DNA of 63,445 bases. Origin: Pseudomonadota bacterium (lineage in GTDB: Bacteria > Pseudomonadota > Alphaproteobacteria > Caulobacterales > Caulobacteraceae). The notes beneath the pieces are model-generated. The model made no database searches, was not told the origin of the DNA, and was given only the letters and a program-made list of their open reading frames with translations. Position 1 is the stretch's first letter, and the number at the start of each line of letters is the position of its first letter. The translations under genes and the position numbers were made by a program. This document shows, piece after piece, positions 8,714 to 19,200 of this stretch. The DNA lies in assembly GCA_023433655.1 (NCBI GenBank), contig JAEYUE010000123.1, positions 1-63,445 on the forward strand, read 5' to 3'.

Positions 8714-11700
8714 TGTTTTATCCATGATTTTGGATACCAACTATCATATCCCCCAAAAGCGGGTGAAATATTAAACCAAGTTGTGTTCAACTGGGACGGA
8801 TCTGAAAGCCAGTAGCCATTGCTATTATCTAATGTAGCAACGCCGTTTGTAATCAACACTCCACCTGGCCGTCGAACTTCAAAATGAAGATGAACATCTG
8901 ATGTACCTGTATTTCCCATATGCGCTACTGTATCACCTGCTGATACTGTGGATCCTACACTCAAGCCTGTAACAGGCTGATAAGTACTACCACTATCATA
9001 TGTTTCTGCCTGAATATGAAAATAAACTGCATAATATTTCCTGGAATCAATTGTATGTTCAATGATCATGGCATAACCAGGAGCAGTTCGAGTGCTATTC
9101 GCGATGATTCCAACAACTTTTCCATCCCCAACAGCCCATAATTGTGTTCCTTCTCTATTATAAATATCAACTCCTGCATGAGCACCAATCGGGCGGCCAG
9201 TTCCAGGATCTATGCTTTTCATCCATCCGATTTTCTCATCGTCGGATCCCTTTGGAACATCAGCATCTTTCTTGAAGGTATTGTGGTGTCCAAACTTTGT
9301 ACTCAACCTTCCACTTGTCGGTTGGTTTTTTAGTAGATATACTAGCATCCGCTGATCAGGATGCGTATAAGTAGTTCTTCTTGGGTCGCAACCTTCCATC
9401 GAATCCTCACATATATAATGTCCTGTTGGATCATTATACATAATTGGGTTATTTCGTGTATAGGCGTAGCGATCGTAGTCTAAGGGATTGTACGGGTCTG
9501 GTACAATATCATCAGGCGACAGGAACCGGTTAAGATAAGGAGAATAATACCGGGCATTATAGTCTATCAACCCAAATCCAGCCTCATTGCGTTGTCCGGT
9601 ATACCCACGGTCAGTAGGCACATCCACATCCGACCATCGTTCTTCGCCAAATGGATAGTACCGCACGTTGGAAACAATATCACCATTCGCCCGCACCGTC
9701 ATGGCATTTGATGAAAGATGATCCACCAGAGCGAAAGTTAAATCTTCGTTCCCGTCAGAATCACGCCGTTCAATAGCAGTTATTTCACCGAACGAGTGAT
9801 AGAACGTTTCGCTGGTGACTGAACCGATTTCCTCAGTGGTTGTACTCCAGCTTGCATTGCCTGTTCTGTCGACGACTTTAACACAGAGTTTGGGGTAAGC
9901 GGGGTATGCCACAAACTCCATCTTTTCCAAAAGTGCCAATGGATAAACATTGTCATCTATTGTGGCGATGTTGTCTGGATTAATGGCTGGATCACAAGGC
10001 GCCCCTGTTTTTACAAAGCGAACATTGTATTCTCTGATTCCAGAACCGCCCGCGTTATCGCTCGATTTCCAAGATGCAAAAAATATTGCACCGGGATGAT
10101 CTGGAAGATCAACTACAGGCGCGGAAGGCGCTTCGCTATCAACCAAAACTTTTACATTCCTAGTCGCAACATTATTAAAACCATCAGAAATTTGGAAAGC
10201 GTAGGTGGTTTGATCGGGTGGCGGCGGGAACGTGCTTGCGCCATACTCACAAACAAACGTCGTCGTTGTTGCGTTATCTGTGCGCGTTGCATCAAACGTA
10301 GCCGTTTTCCCAAATGCGACAGGGCAGGTTACAGATTTTGCTTTTACAATTCCGCCCGGAACAATGGACGTATTTAGATCATCATCAGCAACAGTTATGG
10401 TTGCTTTTATGCCGGAAGTTTTATCACTCACATAGAATGAATTAATGGCAGTGTCTGCGGCAACACCATTTTGTGCTTCCATGTGAAAGCTGTACATCGG
10501 GGGGGTGGTGTCTTTAATGAGTTTAATTTTCGGCGCAACATACTCATATCCTGTAGGAGCATCCCCCAACTTAATGTCTTTTTCTATGTTAGCTTGACTG
10601 CCTGTGATTGAATACGTTCTTTCTACTTGTGAAATTTTGTCGGGCGTTATAATCGTTGCGTTATAAGCCGCCGCGCCAAACATATCCGGGAATGTCAATT
10701 GACTAATGGAAGGGAATAGGGGCAATCCGGTGTCTCCTTGCCCCGTTTTGGCCTTAACCGTAATTGAGCCAGTTGAGTATGGGCCATATCCGATTACCCA
10801 ATCACCGCCGCTTTCGGAGTATGCCGCAACGCCAACCGCATCTGTTGTGACGATTTCGGTGATCACTGGGGTCGCTTTGAACCCACCATTGTAAATATAT
10901 TTAAATGTTTTTGGAGAGGACGGTGAATTTCCCGCTTGGTCGACCGGGTATATTGACAAACACCAAGACCCATTTTCTGTAACTGGTGAGGGTTTCCATG
11001 TCGCATAAGTGGGATCGACTGGATTGGGCTTGTAGTAATGGGTGAGAAATGTTGTTTGATCAGTTGTATAGTCGCTTTTTGTCCATTCTTTGGTCTGTTT
11101 AACTACAGCAGGACACGTCCCATCTGTGTTTGCTTTCAGCCAGTATATGTCGTACTGGGCAGTGGGATCAGATGATTTCGCCCATTTAAAGACTGGATCA
11201 TTGTAATTTGTGCCTTGAAAAGTGGGATCAAGGTTCGCGTCCGGGAAACGATTGAGACTATCTGTAATTTTGGCAGTAGACGGCAGGGTTGGATAGACTG
11301 TATCATAGATGTAGGTAAAAATTGCACCTTCAGTCGATGATTTATTCCCGTTTTTATCTATGGACTGGACAAATAAACGATATTGACCATTTGAAATTGA
11401 TGTCGCTCCTTCGGGAATTGGCCCTTCGATAGTAGTCGAAAGTGAAGAAGATGATTTAACTATGGTTGGGAAACTTTTCGTGATGTCGTCGTAATACCAT
11501 TGATATTCGTATTTTGAAAATCCAGAACTCGGTTCGGCATCAGAAAAGTCACTTAGGTATAGTAAATATAACTTTTTCTTTGTTGGGATGCCGCTCACTA
11601 TCTCAGACGGATTGACCGACTGAACTATTGGGCTATTGGGTTTTACAGTATCCACACTGACAGTGCGCGTTGTGAAATCCGCAGGTGTATTCCCGGCATA

Positions 11701-13158
11701 ATCTGTGGCTTTCGCTCTCACCGTAAAAACTTGATCTTCATCCACAGTAATGCTACAGCTAGAGATACCGACATTACTGCTACTACTACACTCATTTGAG
11801 TAAATTTCCCCAGAGTAATAGCGTGCATTAATTGCAATGGACTTAACACCACTGCCGCCGATATTATCACTGGCTTGAGCAACAATCGTATTGCCATTTT
11901 GAACAGTAATGCTGTTGATGGTAGGGGCTGTGCCATCTATTTTGACGCTTCCACAAGGAGTTATATTACTCCAGTTTCCAGCACGATCTAATGATCGGCA
12001 ATACAATGCGTCATTCTGAGTGGCTTTCAGTTTAGTGCTATTGTAAATGTGCCGGATGACACCGTTTTCGTTGAAATCCCAGTTCTTGTCATTTATTCCT
12101 GGGTCAGCAATATCAGCAAGATACCAATCCACCTGATTGTATGATCCGTAGGTGTGAAAAAGGCCGCTCCCACCTGTGTCTTCGCCGGAGATCGTTAGTG
12201 TATCCCCGTATTTGTTCCATCCACCATTCGGGCCAAGACCTGAAACAGATGTAACTGTAGGTAGAACGCTATCGTAGGCGGTATTAACAACCATGTAATA
12301 TGTCAACCCCGTTGGGTTGTAATAGGTTGTTTTTACCGGATTATTTGAATTCCAGACACTAAATGCAATTAGGTTATCTCCATAAAAGAAACCACTGCTG
12401 TCAATATCACCTAAATACCATCGGGTATCACCTGTTAGTGTTGTGCTATTGTTGGTAGACAGATTATCTTCTTTGCCGTTGATCCAGAGTTTGTAGGAAT
12501 TATCGGCCCAAATGTCAATTTTTGTGTTGTAAACGTATTGGCCTTTGGGGATGTATACTTTGCGCCGATGTAATTTGACGCTGTTCCCTGATTGATACTC
12601 GCTGAATAGAATGGCATCGCGTTCAGATGTATCAGCCCCGCCGTTTACAAAACAACCCCATTCATAAAAATCATCACTTAATCCTGGAATTTCATCATCA
12701 TTCCCTCTGTATAAGTCTTCAAGATAATCCCATAATCCTGGAAAATTTAGGTAATCTTTATAATCCCAATAACGAACCATCTCTCCAGGTAAAAACCCCG
12801 TCCACCCGCGAGAGGTTTTTTGATTGCCCCACCCATACGGGTTTTTTGTGGGATCGCTAGTATCATAATTGACATCAGAAAACCAGTTCGCGTAAGGCCC
12901 AGAAGTGGGGACGAAGTTGACATTGTCATGTGCAATAGCGGTATTCATAGATAAGACTCTGGCGGTGATTGGTGCATCATCAATCGCCAAGGTGCAATTA
13001 TCGGGGTCTTCAATGTTTACAATAATTCTTTTTGCGTGATTAGGCGTAGGCGTCTGAGCTTTGACAACATCCAAATTACCAAAAAGCATAGAAAAAATTA
13101 ATACCGAGTTGAGAACAATATTGAAAACCAGTTTAATTTTTCGGGAATATTTATTCAT
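8710..13158 (-). CDS. Secreted Rhs-core protein with C-terminal M23 peptidase
   Basis: A 1482-aa exported protein. The signal peptide (about 1-34) ends after VVKAQ. A long region of Ig-like/bacterial surface repeats (about 35-1130) has the SVSGLGPNGGWNKYGDTLTI type of strand pattern. An Rhs-associated core (about 1135-1225) has VDHLSSNAMT, YYPFGEERW, YNARYYSPYLNRFLSPDD and NPIMYNDPTGH. After the core comes a LytM/M23 metallopeptidase: HAGVDIYNREG (H/D zinc ligands, about 1324-1328) and VHLHFEVRRPGG (HxH, about 1420). M23 domains cut peptidoglycan cross-links, so the tail is a plausible anti-cell-wall effector. It lacks YD repeats; those are in the upstream gene. The start ATG follows AAAGGTAAATCCTC, and the gap to the upstream gene is 87 bases. 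Confidence 0.85.
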   Translation of the reverse strand: MNKYSRKIKLVFNIVLNSVLIFSMLFGNLDVVKAQTPTPNHAKRIIVNIEDPDNCTLAIDDAPITARVLSMNTAIAHDNVNFVPTSGPYANWFSDVNYDTSDPTKNPYGWGNQKTSRGWTGFLPGEMVRYWDYKDYLNFPGLWDYLEDLYRGNDDEIPGLSDDFYEWGCFVNGGADTSERDAILFSEYQSGNSVKLHRRKVYIPKGQYVYNTKIDIWADNSYKLWINGKEDNLSTNNSTTLTGDTRWYLGDIDSSGFFYGDNLIAFSVWNSNNPVKTTYYNPTGLTYYMVVNTAYDSVLPTVTSVSGLGPNGGWNKYGDTLTISGEDTGGSGLFHTYGSYNQVDWYLADIADPGINDKNWDFNENGVIRHIYNSTKLKATQNDALYCRSLDRAGNWSNITPCGSVKIDGTAPTINSITVQNGNTIVAQASDNIGGSGVKSIAINARYYSGEIYSNECSSSSNVGISSCSITVDEDQVFTVRAKATDYAGNTPADFTTRTVSVDTVKPNSPIVQSVNPSEIVSGIPTKKKLYLLYLSDFSDAEPSSGFSKYEYQWYYDDITKSFPTIVKSSSSLSTTIEGPIPEGATSISNGQYRLFVQSIDKNGNKSSTEGAIFTYIYDTVYPTLPSTAKITDSLNRFPDANLDPTFQGTNYNDPVFKWAKSSDPTAQYDIYWLKANTDGTCPAVVKQTKEWTKSDYTTDQTTFLTHYYKPNPVDPTYATWKPSPVTENGSWCLSIYPVDQAGNSPSSPKTFKYIYNGGFKATPVITEIVTTDAVGVAAYSESGGDWVIGYGPYSTGSITVKAKTGQGDTGLPLFPSISQLTFPDMFGAAAYNATIITPDKISQVERTYSITGSQANIEKDIKLGDAPTGYEYVAPKIKLIKDTTPPMYSFHMEAQNGVAADTAINSFYVSDKTSGIKATITVADDDLNTSIVPGGIVKAKSVTCPVAFGKTATFDATRTDNATTTTFVCEYGASTFPPPPDQTTYAFQISDGFNNVATRNVKVLVDSEAPSAPVVDLPDHPGAIFFASWKSSDNAGGSGIREYNVRFVKTGAPCDPAINPDNIATIDDNVYPLALLEKMEFVAYPAYPKLCVKVVDRTGNASWSTTTEEIGSVTSETFYHSFGEITAIERRDSDGNEDLTFALVDHLSSNAMTVRANGDIVSNVRYYPFGEERWSDVDVPTDRGYTGQRNEAGFGLIDYNARYYSPYLNRFLSPDDIVPDPYNPLDYDRYAYTRNNPIMYNDPTGHYICEDSMEGCDPRRTTYTHPDQRMLVYLLKNQPTSGRLSTKFGHHNTFKKDADVPKGSDDEKIGWMKSIDPGTGRPIGAHAGVDIYNREGTQLWAVGDGKVVGIIANSTRTAPGYAMIIEHTIDSRKYYAVYFHIQAETYDSGSTYQPVTGLSVGSTVSAGDTVAHMGNTGTSDVHLHFEVRRPGGVLITNGVATLDNSNGYWLSDPSQLNTTWFNISPAFGGYDSWYPKSWIKQ

Positions 13159-13245
13159 GAGGATTTACCTTTTTAGGAAGATTGCTTTTTTGCGGAGGTT
13201 TTTCCCATGAAGTTTGGTCAAACCTCCGCAAAGAATGCCGAGTTT

Positions 13246-16200
13246 CTAGTGTTTTTTGTCGTCCAGCGCCGTAGTAACGGGGGAAGAAACGCCAGTACCT
13301 GTTACTATTTGCTTTTCGTATGAGCCATTTAGGTAAACTGTTGTCACTTCGACAGACCGCCCTAAGGAATCTTTTATCCTCTCTACTCGCAGGATACGGT
13401 TTTCGCTCGCCCCATAGGTAAAGGTGACTTCATGATCATAGGAAGACGGAGATGGGAGTGTGGCGGGTGGTGCAGGGGGTTTACATTCAGCGTCCCCTTG
13501 ACTATGACCCTTATCGTTCCAATAGACCTTTTTTAGAAGATTATCAGCTGTCCATTCCTGGTGATACGTAACGCCATCTTCTGTGCGGCAGACCATATTA
13601 CCATTTTGGTCATAGGTATACTTTGTCCCATTCCCCGCTTCAATAACTGCGTGAGGTTTTGAATTATCGTATACGTAATCGAGGGTGAACGTCACCGCAC
13701 TTCCATCCTGTGTTAAGTTCTGCCGTCCAACGAAACGGCCTGACCAGGGAAAGGTTGATGCTTGCGGGTCTTCAGGATCGCCACCATAGATAAATTTTTG
13801 GTGGTAATTGGGGATATCGCCCATTGCATCAGCCCTTGCTGTTTTTAGACGGTTCATGGCATCGTAGGTGAAGATATGGGTCTGATTACCCCTGGCGGTT
13901 AGATCAGTCAGCTTGGTGATATTTCCACTCGCATCATATGCTTCATAGGTTAATTTGAATATATTTGCCCCATCAACTTTCTTGCCATATGCGATGGACA
14001 TCAATTTGCCGCCCAATATATCCGACCCCAGTGTTATCCCATCCACGACCTTAGACGCGTTTACATGATAAAAGCCCTTTGTTTGGAACAGGTTTTCAAA
14101 ACCAAAAGGTAAATATCGGTTGCGCCCATACTCATCAAACGCAGTATCTTGCCCGCCAATTATGTAATTACCAGTCGAGTCAGAAGATCGGTGAAGGGCG
14201 ATTGAGCGACCTTCATCATCCCGGATAATAGTGTTTATATGATTCATACCCGGATACGTAAGACTCTGAACTTGACCATCGAAGTAATAATCAAATTTCA
14301 TTTCAAAATTACCCATGCCCGGTTTCACATCATTGATAAGTTTCAGAGCATAATATTGGCTTGTGAGACGTCCGTGCATATCATAAGCCATATAAATAGA
14401 ACCAGCCGGGATTTTGACCGCTACAGTTTTACCATTTGGATATGTAAAGAATGAGGGAGAAACATCCGATGTTGTTGGGGGTGTATCATAAACATAGGAG
14501 AATGTGTTTTTAATATCCCCTGGATTTGTTGTTGGACAGGCACTTTCATCAACACCTGTCGTGCTGGCATCGTCAACCAAATCCGGGTGGTAAACGCCGA
14601 TAGTCCGTATTAACTCATCATAATAAGTACAAGTTTTCTGCCCATTCGCATCTTTTTGCTGAATTAGGTTGCCCATCACATCATAGGTGTACTCCCAAAG
14701 TCCCATATTCGGGTCATTCATGGTTTTCTTGCGCCCCATGAAATCGTAGGTGAAGGTGGTAGCATGGTTACTCGATGAAGTGTCGTTTGAACTCCACATG
14801 GGTCTAATTGCCGTTAAATTATTTTTTACATCATATTCATATCTTATTTCGGAAATCTGCGCCCCTGTATGCGCGAACCGTTTAACGATAGCCATTCGAC
14901 CGAAATTGTCTTTATAAGTCTTTTCAAAGTTTCCCGACGCATCTTTTGATGTTTCTACTGTATAAAGGTTATCATCCTCAATGTCAACATCGTAATCCTT
15001 TTCAACCCGGCTACCATTCGCCGCAACCACTGCAATTAATTGACCTGATGCATCATATACATTCCTACTGCTTGCCGGATTTTCACCAGGATGATCTGCT
15101 GGACGATCATAAGCGTTGCTCATGCCACTTGGAATATCATATGGGACTGATGTGCTTAGATTCCGCCCCAATTTGTCAAACGAAGAAAAGCTGATAATGT
15201 CGCGCCCGTTTATCGTTAATAAACCCGTGAAAACATCTACATCAGCAACAGATGAGATATATTTCCGCCCAAGCCCATCATAATAAGAGCGTGTTTCTGT
15301 GTACCGCCCTGTTCCAGCCGTATCAAACCACGATTTTATAGATATGTGCGGTGGGGTTACAGGATTTGTTGTTTGGTTGAAGTCGCTGTAGTTCGCTTCA
15401 TAGACGGGTTTTACTGTCAGAGATGGATCACCCAAATCTTGCTTTTTAATGAGTTTTGTTCGTCCGAAAGCATCATACTCGGCCTCAAGGATCGCACCGC
15501 GAAAATCTATTTCTTTGGTCGGTAGACCCAGATAGTAGCCATTTGATCCAGACAGATATCCAAGTGTGGTTCTCCAACCCTTTATCGCTGGCCCAGTCTC
15601 TTCCCAAGCGGCGACCGCATTTCCCATTGTGGAAATGTATCCCCAACGCTTTTCAACCGTCCCCTTTGTGGGTTGGAAAATAAGGGTATTCGTCCCTTCT
15701 TTGAGAAAAGTTTCATTTTTTATCTGATTCCCATATGCATCATACGTGGTGCGGGCATCAACATAAAGTGGATCAGCATAATTATTATTTCTAAACTCAA
15801 GTAAACGACGTGAAGCATAAGGGACACCTGACTGCGGCGTGCCAGGATTGTTATAGGTGCAGATTGAACTGCCGTTATAGATGGTGCATGAAGCGTCTAC
15901 GATATCGCTTGGTTGTGTATTGCAAGCAACAGTGTCACTACATTTGTATGTAATCGACGCGCCGGGAAGAGAAATTAGGTTGGTGATCGCCGTCCCATCT
16001 GTAGACTCGGATTGATTTGGTACGTAAATGGTTTCAACTTTCCTGTAAGCAGACCAAGTCTTCGGGTCATCAACATTTGCCCCTGCGTTGTAAACGCGAA
16101 TCAGAGTGCTTGTTTCGTTATTAAAACCGTCATATCCATTCTCGGTGTACATTCCCATGAAGTGATTAGACGTCTCAGCACCGTTTTTTCCGTAACCCCG

Positions 16201-19200
16201 AGATACTTCCCACTCTGGTCGCGTCCATGCCGATATTTGGTCAAGATAACATCCTGTCTGCTGGACGCCATATACATATGCTCTCGCACAGAACGTAGGC
16301 CAGTTTGGTAAATTTTTCACTTCAACTTTCTGTTGATTGTTAATCCAAGAAAGCAAAACTCCATTGCTGTCGTATGTTTTTACCTCTGCCACTTGCCCTA
16401 GCAGGTAATCTTGTTGATGGTATTTTGTTTCTACTCGGTTGCCCTTTTCAGCCCCTGTGAGGATTTCATTTGGTTTACCGTTGGCGGAATTAACTCCATC
16501 AAAGCTCAAGTTGGTAACTGTAACAACCGCGTGTCCCCAAAAATCGCTATTTATAGTGGTGAGGGAGTAATCATGCCCGTACAATCCGGCCTTTTCTGAA
16601 AGGCCATCAGGGTTTTGCGTATTTTTCGGTGAATTAACCCCCGGTTTTTCATACGAATATTTTGTCACGTATTTGTCCCCAAAAACCAAATCCTCTGTGA
16701 TCTGCATGAGAATACGGTAATGCGTGACAACCGGCACGGCCTTACATTCCTTCACATAGAGCCATTTCGTGGAAGTGTTCTTTAGTGTCAGAAAGGTGTT
16801 TTCTTGTGATCCTGCTCTCGGTTTGGCATCCGAGTGGATGAAAACCGTTGATGAGTAGTTGTCGTAACTGTGATATGCAGAAGCGGGGACGGAAACGGTT
16901 TCGCTTGTAAAGTTTGTGGTTGGCTGGCTCTGATCTGTTTCTGTTGTGATTTGATACGAGCCGCCGTCTTTTGCATTTACCGAGCAGGTGATATTGTATG
17001 CAGACCCCGGTTTATTTTCAACCGATCCAAGGTCGAATGTGCCACCCGCAGGGATGTGAAATTCTCCTGTTTTTAGGGTTTTCGCAGTTTTATCATCCCC
17101 TTTGGGTGCGGCATAGGGAAGGCCAGCGGGGGTACTTGGATCGAGATCTTCGTAAATAAATGTGACTACGCCGCCCTGACCATTATTGACCTGAGTTAAG
17201 TGCATGTGGTCGCGTCCATTTACTTTTGTTGTACCCCAGAGTGTTTGCTCACCATATTTAAAGGTGATGGGCGGTTGGCTGGCCTGGGCTTTTACACCAT
17301 ATTCCGTGATGCTTTCAAGAACCAGAGCCTTTCCTGTTGCTCCCGCTTTTTTCCATTCAAAGGTCGGGAATAAATTTGGCGTATTGGTCTGATCATTGTA
17401 ACCAAGCTGGTATTTATGGGTAATCACACCATCCGCGTAAACGACAATCGAATCGAGCTTCTTTGGCTCATACCGATATGTTGCGTTCTTTTGCGTATAC
17501 GTGTCACTAATATCTTTTCTATCGGAATAAATAAATTCTACTTTGTAATAATCGCCCGAATACTTTATTTCTTTCAGACGTAATGAAACGTCCATATTCC
17601 CTTCCAACGTTGCTCCATAGATATTTGAGAAAGTCTTGGGTATCCGGTCAAGATTGTCTATTTGCTCATACGTGAAGGTGATTACCTGCCCATTTGGGTA
17701 TTTCGTCTCGGTTAAGAACCATCCCCAAGGCTTATTGCGATAGGTATCGCCGGGTTCTAATGTATATGCCCGTCGATCAAAGGTAAACTGTGTCCCAACT
17801 TTATCCCAGACGACCCATTTATCATAATGGCATGGACTACCTTGGCTTGCGATGGTTGGACAGCCAGAATTGACAGGCGCGGTGGATGTGTTGGATGCGT
17901 CTAAAATGTATCTACGAATCTTCCAGAAATTCTGATTCATCGGCTGGTAGTCCATCCATTTTCCATCAGCCGCCTTGTTTACAGGAATCAATTGGGAGCT
18001 AAATCCACCGACCACCAGAGAGAATGTATCATCGACTTCGGAAATCTGGCTCTTTTGCGGATTGCGGAAAATCGAGCCGCCCGCATCCAGTGACCACCCG
18101 ATGCCAGTAATGCCGCCCTGCGAATTGATCTTTAACCCTTCAACCGACTGACTGCTGTAACTCAAACTAACAGAGGGAGCAACCCCTCCAGCGCCAGTTG
18201 GCACACTGATTGGGAAAGAGTAAGCCGCTGATCCGGTGAAACCAGATGTCTGTGCGGCATCCAGCGGTGGAGCAAGAAGTTTATCAAGGGAGTTCGTGTT
18301 GACACTAAACAAACTGAAATGGTTTGTTTTCGCCCGCAGGGTCAGTGTGGATTCGTCAAACCGCGTAATGAGGGGCATCCATTCATTGCGGGTTGTGTCA
18401 AAATAGGAAAGAACAAGTTGTGTCGCGTCAATGGGATAGAATGGGTCAAGGTACTTTGGATCAACAGGAACAATAAGTTCCGCTTCTCCATTGAGTTGGT
18501 GGATTTCAGTTGTGCCATCTGATGACTGAACGGCGATAATCTCATACATATCCTCAAATGGAGGAACGACTGTCATGTTATTGACTGTTACTGTTTGAGG
18601 ACTCCACACTGTAACATTAGCCGGTTCTGGTAATGCTGCCGGAGGAATGTTGACGGAAATTCCTCCGTTTGGATCAACCACTTCACCGCCGTCCGTGGAC
18701 GTGATCGGTTCTGTTCTTTTGGCGGTTAACTTAATAGGCATTGGCGAATGGATAATGGTTGTTCCATCCCGCAATTCAGCATAGATAACCGAATCCTGTG
18801 CAGTATCAGTTGTCATCAGTTGTAATGAGCCTGACGCCGCTGGGACAAGAATATCGAAGGTGTTGGCGGCGGAGTCGTAAATGCCATTCGCCGGAGTTTC
18901 CGGAGTAAAACCTGGAGGTAGAATAAAGCTTATCTTCCAGTTCGGTACTAGGGAAGGATTATATGGATCAGCATTAATCTGCCAATCGATTTCAACCAAT
19001 TCGCCAACTTTAAAATCGGGGGTAGCTGCTGATAGCGTTAGTTCGCAGTTACCAGCCGCGATACAAGAGGTCGCTGTAGGTGTAGATGTGGGAGTAGGTG
19101 TTTGCGTATTCGTGGGTGTAGGAGTAACCGTAGGTGTCGGTGTTGCGGTTTCCGGTGGCGTTATTGGGCTGATCTTCATCAAGATGACATCGGTTTTTGT

